Below, piece after piece: positions 13,340-20,299 of a stretch of 20,727 nt of DNA. Position numbers and translations under genes: made by a program. Source of the DNA: Alphaproteobacteria bacterium UBA1303 (GTDB taxonomy: Bacteria > Pseudomonadota > Alphaproteobacteria > Micropepsales > Micropepsaceae). Position 1 is the first letter of the stretch, and every line of letters begins with the position of its first letter. Where the stretch lies: contig DBTZ01000049.1 in the NCBI GenBank assembly GCA_002307315.1, forward strand, positions 114,051 to 134,777. The letters are read 5' to 3'. The notes beneath the pieces are model-generated. The model had not been told where the DNA came from. It saw only the letters and a list, made by a program, of their open reading frames with translations, and searched no databases.

Positions 13340-16066
13340 TTGAGCGAGCCCCCTGCCGCGCCGCCACCGGCCAGCGCCAACGTAGCGCCTATCGCCATCG
13401 AGGAGGAACTGAAGCGTTCCTACCTCGATTATGCGATGAGCGTCATCGTTTCGCGCGCCCTGCCCGACGCGCGCGACGGTCTGAAGCCGGTACATCGGCG
13501 CATCATCTTTTCGATGCACGAAAACGGCAACGACTGGAACAAACCGTATCGCAAATCGGCGCGCGTAGTCGGCGACGTGCTCGGCAAGTACCACCCGCAC
13601 GGCGATTCGTCGGTCTACGATGCGTTGGTGCGGCTGGCGCAGGACTTTTCGATGCGGGTGCCGCTGGCCGACGGTCAGGGCAACTTCGGTTCGGTGGACG
13701 GCGATCCTCCGGCGGCCATGCGCTACACCGAGGTCCGCCGGTCCAAGGTCTCCCATACCCTCACCGAAGACCTCGACAAGAACACCGTCGACTTTCAGGA
13801 CAATTACGACGGCTCGGAGCACGAGCCGACCGTACTGCCCGCCCGCTTCCCCAACCTTCTGGTCAACGGCGCCGGCGGCATCGCGGTGGGCATGGCGACC
13901 AACATTCCGCCGCACAATTTGGGCGAAGTGATCGACGCCTGTCTGGCGTATATCGACGATCCCTCGATCGGCATGGACGCCTTGACCGAGATCGTACCCG
14001 GTCCCGATTTTCCCACCGGCGGCATGATCATCGGCAAACAGGCGGCGCGCGGAGCGCTGGCGCGCGGGCGCGGCTCGATCCTGATCCGCGCCAAATGCGC
14101 CGTTGAGGAAATCCGCAAAGACCGCGAAGCCGTCATCGTCACCGAGATACCCTATCAGGTGAACAAGGCGCGGATGATCGAGCGCATCGCCGAATTGGTG
14201 CGCGACAAACGGATCGAAGGCATCTCCGATATCCGCGACGAAAGCGACCGTCACGGCATGCGGGTGGTGATCGAGATCAAACGCGACGCATCGAGCGACG
14301 TGGTGCTCAATCAGCTCTACCGGTTCTCGGAACTTCAGACCAGTTTCGGCGTCAACATGCTGGCGCTCGACGACGGCCGGCCCCGGCAGATGAACCTCAA
14401 GGATCTGATCGCCGCCTTCATCGTCTTCCGCGAACAAGTGGTTGCCCGGCGCACCCGGTTTCTTCTCGCCAAGGCACGCGACCGCGCCCATGTCCTCGCC
14501 GGGCTGGCGCTGGCCGTCGCCAACATCGACGAAGTGATCGCCCTGATCCGCGCCGCCCCCGATGCCGCCACCGCCAAAGAGCGGTTGATGGCGCGGACCT
14601 GGCCGGCGAAGGACGTCGCTCCGCTGGTGGCGCTGATCGCCGATCCGCGCAGTATGCTGGCCGAGGACGACACCCTGAAGCTGACCGAGGAACAGGCCAA
14701 GGCGATCCTCGATCTGCGCCTGCAGCGGTTGACCGCGCTGGGACGCGACGAGATCGGCGACGAGGTCAAGAAACTCAGCGACGAAATCCGCGACTATCTC
14801 GACATCCTGCGCCACCGCACACGGGTGCAGGACATCGTCAGGGCCGAACTGACCGCCATCAAAAACGAATTCGCCACCCCGCGCCTCACCGAACTGATCG
14901 ACGCCGACGTCGAGATTGAGGACGAAGCGCTGATCGAGCGGGCGGACGTGGCCATCACCGTCACCCACGCCGGCTACATCAAGCGTACGCCGCTGGCCGA
15001 CTACCGGGTGCAGGGCCGCGGCGGCAAGGGTCGCTCCGGCATGGCCACGCGCGAAGAGGATTTCGTCACCAAACTGTTCGTCGCCTCGACCCATGCGCCG
15101 CTGGTGTTCTTTTCCTCCACCGGCATGGCCTACAAGCTGAAGGTCTGGCGGCTGCCGGACGCGCCGATTACCGGTCGCGGCAAGGCGATGGTCAATCTGC
15201 TGCCGCTGTCCGACGGCGAGCGCATCGCCACCGTACTGCCGCTGCCGGAAGACGAAAGCCAATGGGAAAAGCTCGACGTGGTGTTCGCCACCCGCTCGGG
15301 CAACGTGCGGCGCAACGCGCTGTCGGATTTCATCAGCATCAACAAAAACGGCAAGATTGCGATGAAGCTCGACAGCGACGACGACATCGTCGGCGTCTCG
15401 ATCTGCACCGACCGCGACGACGTGCTTTTGACCACCAAGCTCGGCAAATGCATCCGCTTCCCGCTCGACGGCGTTCGGGTGTTCAAGGGCCGCGAATCCA
15501 CCGGCGTGCGCGGCATCAAGCTGACAGAGGGCGATCAGGTGGTCAGTCTCTGCCTGATCCAGCATTCCGATGCCTCTACCGCCGAATCCCGCGCCTACCT
15601 CAAACAAGCCAGCCTGATGCGCAAGGCCACCGGCGAAGAAGACGCGCCCGAGGAAACCGACGAAACCGAAGAAAACGGCGAGATCGCCGCGCTCAGCCCG
15701 GAGCGTTATGCCGAGTTGGGGGCCAAGGAGCAGTTCCTGCTGACGGTTTCGGAAAACGGCTTTGGCAAACGCTCCAGTTCCTACGAGTACCGCATTACCG
15801 GTCGCGGCGGTTCCGGCATCGTCGCCATGGGCATGGGGCGAAAAAACAGCGCCATCATTGCCGCCTTCCCGGTCGAATCCTCCGACGACCTGATGCTGAT
15901 CGGCGATACCGGCCAAACGATCCGCGTGCCGGTCGAAGGCATCAGCGTGCAGGGACGCGCCGCACAAGGCGTCACCGTGTTCCGGCTCGACGAAGGCGAA
16001 CGCGTGGTTTCGGTCGAACGCATTGCCGACATGTCCGACGCCCCGGACGACAACGGAATCCGATAA
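13340..16066 (+). CDS. gyrA: DNA gyrase subunit A
   Basis: The breakage-reunion subunit of gyrase, which with GyrB introduces negative supercoils. The 908-residue product shows the N-terminal core (SYLDYAMSVIVSRALPDARD), the catalytic Tyr129 in AMRYTEV, and the quinolone-region residues Ser90 and Asp94 in HPHGDSSVYD, both of the sensitive type. The C-terminal beta-pinwheel carries the GyrA box at 558-564 as QGRGGKG, where the usual second residue is Arg. An acidic insert (about residues 770-785) precedes a final blade with the motif SSYEYRITGRGG. GyrA rather than ParC is supported by this box and by the coaD and cyclophilin neighbours. The start is taken as TTG 13340 (MSEPPAAPPP), with AGGGA 7 bp upstream; the alternative GTG 13316 lies inside the repeat and lacks a ribosome-binding site. 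Confidence 0.93.
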   Translation: MSEPPAAPPPASANVAPIAIEEELKRSYLDYAMSVIVSRALPDARDGLKPVHRRIIFSMHENGNDWNKPYRKSARVVGDVLGKYHPHGDSSVYDALVRLAQDFSMRVPLADGQGNFGSVDGDPPAAMRYTEVRRSKVSHTLTEDLDKNTVDFQDNYDGSEHEPTVLPARFPNLLVNGAGGIAVGMATNIPPHNLGEVIDACLAYIDDPSIGMDALTEIVPGPDFPTGGMIIGKQAARGALARGRGSILIRAKCAVEEIRKDREAVIVTEIPYQVNKARMIERIAELVRDKRIEGISDIRDESDRHGMRVVIEIKRDASSDVVLNQLYRFSELQTSFGVNMLALDDGRPRQMNLKDLIAAFIVFREQVVARRTRFLLAKARDRAHVLAGLALAVANIDEVIALIRAAPDAATAKERLMARTWPAKDVAPLVALIADPRSMLAEDDTLKLTEEQAKAILDLRLQRLTALGRDEIGDEVKKLSDEIRDYLDILRHRTRVQDIVRAELTAIKNEFATPRLTELIDADVEIEDEALIERADVAITVTHAGYIKRTPLADYRVQGRGGKGRSGMATREEDFVTKLFVASTHAPLVFFSSTGMAYKLKVWRLPDAPITGRGKAMVNLLPLSDGERIATVLPLPEDESQWEKLDVVFATRSGNVRRNALSDFISINKNGKIAMKLDSDDDIVGVSICTDRDDVLLTTKLGKCIRFPLDGVRVFKGRESTGVRGIKLTEGDQVVSLCLIQHSDASTAESRAYLKQASLMRKATGEEDAPEETDETEENGEIAALSPERYAELGAKEQFLLTVSENGFGKRSSSYEYRITGRGGSGIVAMGMGRKNSAIIAAFPVESSDDLMLIGDTGQTIRVPVEGISVQGRAAQGVTVFRLDEGERVVSVERIADMSDAPDDNGIR

Positions 16067-16596
16067 TGGTCCCAAGACGTATCGTCAAACGCGTCGCCGT
16101 CTATCCCGGCACTTTCGATCCCCTTACCCTGGGGCACATCGACATCATCTCGCGCGCCGTCAAACTGGTGGACAAGCTGGTGATCGGGGTGGCGACCAAT
16201 GCCGCCAAGCATCCGATCTTCAGCCTGGAAGAACGGGTCGAAATGATCCGTTTCGAGACCCATAAAATCGCCGAACGCGAAGGAATTGCCGTCGTCGCCG
16301 AACCCTTCGAGGGACTGTTGGTCGATTTTGCCAAGACAAATGGAGCCGGCATCATCGTCAGGGGCTTGCGCGCGGTGTCGGATTTCGAATACGAATTCCA
16401 GATGGTCGGCATGAACCAACGGCTCGATCCCGACATCGAGACCGTGTTTCTGATGGCCGATCCGATGCATCAGGCGATTGCATCGCGTCTGGTCAAGGAG
16501 ATTGCCTGCCTGGGCGGCGACGTTTCCTCGTTCGTCAGCCCGCGAGTCGCAAAACTGTTGAAGAAACGCTGCCGCAAATCCGGGGGGAAACCGTAA
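16066..16596 (+). CDS. coaD: pantetheine-phosphate adenylyltransferase
   Basis: This cytosolic enzyme adenylates 4'-phosphopantetheine to dephospho-CoA, the penultimate step of CoA synthesis. The 176 residues begin with MVPRRIVKRVAVYPGTFDP, a slightly extended N-terminus. The nucleotidyltransferase signature TLGH is at 21-24. IVRGLRAVSDFEYEFQM and SRLVKEIACLGGDVSSFV are family landmarks. A C-terminal basic tail (KKRCRKSGGKP) ends the protein. The ATG overlaps the gyrA stop (TAATG), and the gene ends 1 bp before the cyclophilin gene. The gyrA-coaD-cyclophilin order is widely conserved in alphaproteobacteria. Confidence 0.96.
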   Translation: MVPRRIVKRVAVYPGTFDPLTLGHIDIISRAVKLVDKLVIGVATNAAKHPIFSLEERVEMIRFETHKIAEREGIAVVAEPFEGLLVDFAKTNGAGIIVRGLRAVSDFEYEFQMVGMNQRLDPDIETVFLMADPMHQAIASRLVKEIACLGGDVSSFVSPRVAKLLKKRCRKSGGKP

Positions 16597-16597
16597 A

Positions 16598-17077
16598 ATG
16601 GCACTCGACGGCGAAAACACGCTGATTATGGAACTGAAAACCGGAAAAGTGACGATTGCGCTGAAGCCCGATCTGGCGCCCGGCCACGTCGAACGGATCA
16701 AGCATCTGGCGCGCGAAGGTTTCTACGACGGCATCGTCTTCCACCGCGTCATTCCCGGCTTCATGGCCCAGACCGGCGATCCGACCGGCACCGGTATGGG
16801 CGGCTCCGACCTTCCCGATCTCAAAGCCGAATTCTCCGCCGCCAAACACATCCGCGGCACCTGCTCGATGGCGCGCTCGGCCAATCCCGACAGCGCCAAC
16901 AGCCAGTTCTTCATCTGCTTCGACGATGCCCCCTGGCTCGACCGCCAGTACACCGTCTGGGGTCAGGTAACGGAAGGCATGGAGTACATCGACGCCATCA
17001 AACCGGGATCGGAACGCAACAACGGCGCCATCGAGGGCGAACCCGACCGCATCGTGAAGATGTCGGTCACGGAATAG
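16598..17077 (+). CDS. peptidyl-prolyl cis-trans isomerase, cyclophilin type
   Basis: A cyclophilin that isomerises X-Pro bonds during protein folding. The 159 residues have no signal peptide, so it is probably cytoplasmic (PpiB-like). Active-site residues are visible in FHRVIPGFMAQTGDP (Arg50, Phe55, Gln58), in NSQFFICF, and in the WLDRQYTVWG segment. Its start is 1 bp after the coaD stop. Only 17 bp separate its stop from the convergent beta-helix gene, with no clear terminator hairpin between them. In related genomes a second cyclophilin, queA and tgt often follow; here the block ends after one cyclophilin. Confidence 0.95.
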   Translation: MALDGENTLIMELKTGKVTIALKPDLAPGHVERIKHLAREGFYDGIVFHRVIPGFMAQTGDPTGTGMGGSDLPDLKAEFSAAKHIRGTCSMARSANPDSANSQFFICFDDAPWLDRQYTVWGQVTEGMEYIDAIKPGSERNNGAIEGEPDRIVKMSVTE

Positions 17078-17094
17078 TCGTTGCGCTTTTCTCC

Positions 17095-18927
17095 CTACCG
17101 CTTGAACGGATAGGCGCCTGCGGTTTGCGCCTTCTTCCACCCGAGCAGTTTTAGAACGTCCGCCGGCGTCGCCACACCGGTGGCGGGAAGCGCTGTGCGC
17201 AATTCGTAGCGCTTTAGATCGGGCGCCAGAAACAGCGATTGCAGCGACCGGTCGATTTCCCGGCCATGCGCTTCGAACGGCGAGGCGGCGCGTAGATCGG
17301 CAAGCGAGGCGAACGAGGCGGTGCAATCGACGGCATCGGTCGGCGACAGCATCGCAACCGGCCCGGAAGCGCCCGGCACGGCAGGTCGCACATAAATGTT
17401 CCCGTCCAGCTTGGCCGCTTGCGGACGCTTGAGCTTGCCGCACAGCGCGGGCTGCTGCTCGACGCGTAACAGCGGTTCGCGGAAATTTTCGCTCGCCGCC
17501 AACACGTTGTTCACGAAGACATGGCCCTCGCGCTTGTCCACCGCCGGTCCGGTGGTGACGTGCCAATTGAACAAGTCGCCGCCCCCGCCGCCGCGCCCAT
17601 CGCGGCCGAAGGTCGCCGGGGCGTCGATGAAGGTGTTGTTGTAGGCATGCACGTCCGCCGAGTTCAACGCCCACAGCCCGCGGCCGGAACGGACGAATAC
17701 GTTGCCCGCCACCGTCATGCCGCGAGAAATCTCCGACATGAAGCCGACCTGCACGCCTTCGACATAATTGTCGACGAATACGCCGTCGCGATTGCCGACG
17801 TCGAACCACACGCCGTTCGAATCGGGATGATCGAACACCAGATTGTCGCGAACGGTAACGCGCCGGGTCTGGTTGAAGATCTTCACCGCCGAGGCGTAGT
17901 AGCCGGTGAGATGTTCGATATTGTTGCGCCGGACGACGTTCCGCTCCAAGAGCACGTCGGACGAGCCGATGATGTAAATGCCTTCGGTGCCGGTGTCGCT
18001 GATCAGCGAATTGCGGATGACCAACCCGTCGCCGCGAAAATAACCGGCCACTCGCGAACAATAGGAGATGGTCACGTTTTCCAGTACCGTGCCGATAACT
18101 TCCTTGCCGTAGGTCGCAGGATCGGCCGGCCCCACGGGATCGTCGGTCGGCTCGTCGTTGGCGGTGAAGCGCTTCTTGCCTTCGATTTCCAGAGCGCGCC
18201 AGGCGTATTGCGTGAAGGTCAGCCCGCGGATCGTCGGCCCCTTGCGGTCCGAAACCTTGCCGTGCGCTTCGCCGCTGGTGCGGATCAGGGCGCCGTCGTG
18301 AGCGGTGATCTCCACCGTATGCTTGGCGGGATCGGTGCCGATATAGACCTGACGGTTCTCGTAATCGATATAATACGAATGGGCGTCGAGTTCGCCGGCG
18401 CTGCCCGCCGATTTGAGGAATTCGCCGTCGACGAACACTATGTCGTTGTTGAAACGGTGCAGCGGTGTCCTTTTCTCTTCGAACTGACGCATCCACCACC
18501 GCAGCGGCGATGCCGGGAACAGCTTGGTCCAATTGGTCCGCCAGACGCCGCCGGGCAGCGCCTCCCATTCTTTCGCGATCTCGGTGCCCTTCAAGACCGG
18601 CCGCTCGCCGGCATAGGGCTGAATGACGATGCCTTGATTGAAAACCAGATTGCCGGTGCGATAGACGCCGCCGCGCATCACGATGGCATCGCCCGTCACC
18701 ACCTTTTCGATGGCCGCCTCGATCGTGGTCGGCTGGGCCAGCGCGGTTCCCGGCGCCTCGGCCTTGCCGTCGGGCGCAACATAGTAGACGTGCGCCGCCT
18801 TAGGCGAGGCGTAAACCCGATCGACCGGTCCGTAGGGCCCGCCCGACGGCTGCGCCTCGGCTGCGGCAAACAACGATAAAGCAAGCAACAGGCGGCAATA
18901 GCGTGCGCCATGCGGAAACGAAGGCAT
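17095..18927 (-). CDS. secreted right-handed parallel beta-helix protein, probable polysaccharide-active enzyme
   Basis: A 610-residue protein with a Sec signal (about 1-23, cleavage likely after AAAEA) and a pectate-lyase-like N-terminal signature, YYVAPDGKAEAPGTALAQPT. Successive beta-helix coils follow, recognisable by the recurring Asn/Val/Gly pattern in NVTISYCSRV, RNSLISDTGTEGIYI, ERNVVRRNN, RDNLVFDHPDSNGVWFD, DNYVEGVQVGF and YNNTFIDAP. A short insert, VDGEFLKS to IDYENRQVYIGTDP, resembles beta-sandwich inserts in some helix-fold glycosidases. I cannot assign a CAZy family; GH120-like or GH141-like glycosidase, polysaccharide lyase, or non-catalytic binding are all possible. The start at 18927 is favoured over an upstream in-frame ATG because AAAGGA precedes it and the signal peptide begins there. 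It is divergent from the GH10 xylanase. Confidence 0.85.
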   Translation of the reverse strand: MPSFPHGARYCRLLLALSLFAAAEAQPSGGPYGPVDRVYASPKAAHVYYVAPDGKAEAPGTALAQPTTIEAAIEKVVTGDAIVMRGGVYRTGNLVFNQGIVIQPYAGERPVLKGTEIAKEWEALPGGVWRTNWTKLFPASPLRWWMRQFEEKRTPLHRFNNDIVFVDGEFLKSAGSAGELDAHSYYIDYENRQVYIGTDPAKHTVEITAHDGALIRTSGEAHGKVSDRKGPTIRGLTFTQYAWRALEIEGKKRFTANDEPTDDPVGPADPATYGKEVIGTVLENVTISYCSRVAGYFRGDGLVIRNSLISDTGTEGIYIIGSSDVLLERNVVRRNNIEHLTGYYASAVKIFNQTRRVTVRDNLVFDHPDSNGVWFDVGNRDGVFVDNYVEGVQVGFMSEISRGMTVAGNVFVRSGRGLWALNSADVHAYNNTFIDAPATFGRDGRGGGGGDLFNWHVTTGPAVDKREGHVFVNNVLAASENFREPLLRVEQQPALCGKLKRPQAAKLDGNIYVRPAVPGASGPVAMLSPTDAVDCTASFASLADLRAASPFEAHGREIDRSLQSLFLAPDLKRYELRTALPATGVATPADVLKLLGWKKAQTAGAYPFKR

Positions 18928-18933
18928 TCGGGA

Positions 18934-18947
18934 TCCTTTCGAAAGGA
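18934..18947 (-). promoter_or_regulatory. perfect palindrome containing the ribosome-binding site of the beta-helix gene
   Basis: TCCTTTCGAAAGGA is a 14-bp perfect palindrome. On the minus strand its second half is the Shine-Dalgarno AAAGGA, 6 bp from the ATG at 18927. The mRNA could fold as a 5-bp stem with a TCGA loop that covers the Shine-Dalgarno. It may equally be a DNA operator. Confidence 0.4.
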
Positions 18948-18976
18948 CGGCAAATACAAAGGGAACCTTTACGGAA

Positions 18977-19005
18977 TATATACGCAAGCGGTGCTGTCTT
19001 GTCAC
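18977..19005 (-). promoter_or_regulatory. candidate sigma70 promoter of the beta-helix gene
   Basis: On the minus strand GTGACA (plus 19000-19005) and TATATA (plus 18977-18982) are 17 bp apart, with 5 of 6 and 4 of 6 consensus matches. The predicted transcript would begin near 18970 with a leader of about 40 nt. Confidence 0.5.
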
Positions 19006-19035
19006 CCGACATGGCGCAACGCACGCAAATGTGTA

Positions 19036-19050
19036 GGGTAGCGCATACCC
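19036..19050. promoter_or_regulatory. inverted repeat in the beta-helix/GH10 divergent region, possible operator
   Basis: GGGTA (19036-19040) and TACCC (19046-19050) flank GCGCA. The arrangement resembles the GGTAGCGCTACC-like operators of LacI-family sugar repressors in alphaproteobacteria, but with one extra central base. It lies between the two divergent starts and could serve both genes. The assignment is inference. Confidence 0.3.
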
Positions 19051-19057
19051 GGTTGAG

Positions 19058-19081
19058 CCGAGTATCCGGCCGAGTATCCGG
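19058..19081 (+). repeat. 12-bp tandem direct repeat ahead of the GH10 gene
   Basis: CCGAGTATCCGG is present twice back to back (19058-19069 and 19070-19081), ending 5 bp before the GH10 Shine-Dalgarno AAGGAG (19087-19092). It could be a recent duplication or a paired binding site. Confidence 0.7.
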
Positions 19082-19099
19082 CCGGCAAGGAGCGTTTCT

Positions 19100-20191
19100 A
19101 TGTCATCAAGAACAAAAATGCTGACGCGACGGGCGATGCTGGCGGCCGGTACCGCCGGACTGCTCGGCGTCCGGGCAAAGGCCGTCGTGTCGGATGCTTC
19201 TTTGCGCGTGCGCGCGGCGAAGCGCGGGATGCTCTATGGCACCTGCGCCGGCTCGTATCAATTGCGCGACGGCGAATTCGCCGACGTTCTCGCCTATGAA
19301 GCGAACGCCATGGTCCCCGAATACGAATTGAAGCGCGATACGTTGGAACCGCGCCCCGGCGTTTTCGATTTTTCCGGTGCCGACGCACTGACCGACTTTG
19401 CCCATGCCCACGGCATGAAAATGCGCGGCCATACTCTGGTGTGGTATGCCGCCAACCCGCCCTGGCTGGAGGCGGCCGTTACGGCGGCCAAGAACGAAGC
19501 CGTCTTTGCCGACTACATTGCATCGGTGATGGGGCGCTATCGCGGCCGTATCGCCTCGTGGGACGTAGTCAACGAGGCCGTCTGGCCGCAGGACGGCCGT
19601 TCCGACGGCTTACGCGATTGCTGTTGGCTTCGGCGTTTCGGTCCCGGCTACATCGACTCCGCCTTCGACGCCGCCCGCCGGGCCGATCCGTCGGCCCAGC
19701 TCGTCTACAACGATTGGGGCTGCGAAGGCGCCGAACGGTGGAACGACGACTTCAGAAAGCACACTCTGAAACTGCTCGAAGGCATGAAAAAACGCGGCGT
19801 GCCGGTGGATGCCTACGGCATGCAGGGTCATTTCCGCGCCTACCGTCCGGGCGGAACGTTGGACGCTAGCAAGCTCAAAGCCTTTCTCGCCGAAATCCGG
19901 GCGCTGGGCTATCGTCTGGTGGTGAGCGAACTCGATGTCGACGACGACGGCGGACCTGCCGATGCGAAGGTTCGCGACGCCAAAGTCGCCGACATTACCG
20001 CCCGCTTCCTCGCCCCGGTGATGGAAAGCGGCATTTGCGACGCGATTTTGACCTGGGGCCTGACCGACCGCTACCTGCGAGGGAAAATCATTCCGCAAGA
20101 TATGTGGATCTCCCTACCCCGCAAGCTGCCGCTGGATGCCTCGCTCAGGCGGAAGGATATGTGGTGGGCGCTGGCCAAGGCCTTCCGTTAA
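19100..20191 (+). CDS. GH10 endo-1,4-beta-xylanase, Tat-type leader
   Basis: A retaining xylanase that cuts the beta-1,4-xylan backbone. The 363 residues are a single GH10 catalytic barrel with no binding module. A twin-arginine-type leader lies near the N-terminus (TRRAMLAAGTAGLLGV). Catalytic residues are visible: acid/base Glu159 in WDVVNEAVW and nucleophile Glu277 in VVSELDVDD. Subsite -1 residues Lys79, His111, Asn158, Gln242, His244 and Trp319 are also in place. The loop after HTLVW reads YAANPPW, where Cellulomonas Cex has HSQLPDW, so the Gln that contacts subsite -2 is absent. ATG 19100 is chosen because AAGGAG lies 7 bp upstream; ATG 19118 is a weaker alternative. It is divergent from the beta-helix gene. 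Confidence 0.95.
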   Translation: MSSRTKMLTRRAMLAAGTAGLLGVRAKAVVSDASLRVRAAKRGMLYGTCAGSYQLRDGEFADVLAYEANAMVPEYELKRDTLEPRPGVFDFSGADALTDFAHAHGMKMRGHTLVWYAANPPWLEAAVTAAKNEAVFADYIASVMGRYRGRIASWDVVNEAVWPQDGRSDGLRDCCWLRRFGPGYIDSAFDAARRADPSAQLVYNDWGCEGAERWNDDFRKHTLKLLEGMKKRGVPVDAYGMQGHFRAYRPGGTLDASKLKAFLAEIRALGYRLVVSELDVDDDGGPADAKVRDAKVADITARFLAPVMESGICDAILTWGLTDRYLRGKIIPQDMWISLPRKLPLDASLRRKDMWWALAKAFR

Positions 20192-20299
20192 TCCTTTTAC
20201 GGAATTAATGCGCAGCAATTTGCAATATTTGTTTTATCGAAAGCCCCTCCCCGCAGTTCTAGAACACGCGGACATATTTTCATGGGGAGGTGGAACAGC

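Noticed and set aside
13340..16066. ParC (topoisomerase IV) instead of GyrA
   Set aside because: A nearly complete GyrA box, full-length C-terminal blades and the coaD-cyclophilin neighbours all favour GyrA.
13313..16075. Very long minus-strand open frame (about 920 codons) opposite gyrA
   Set aside because: A GC-rich shadow of gyrA; its translation shows no family and the plus frame is clearly gyrA.
16535..18568. Long minus-strand open frame (about 677 codons) across the cyclophilin and beta-helix genes
   Set aside because: Arg/Ala-rich out-of-frame translation without domains; it conflicts with two well-supported genes.
20253..20266. GTTCTAGAAC as a LexA box before the aminotransferase gene
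   Set aside because: The alphaproteobacterial LexA site is GTTC-N7-GTTC; this palindrome has a different spacing and orientation.
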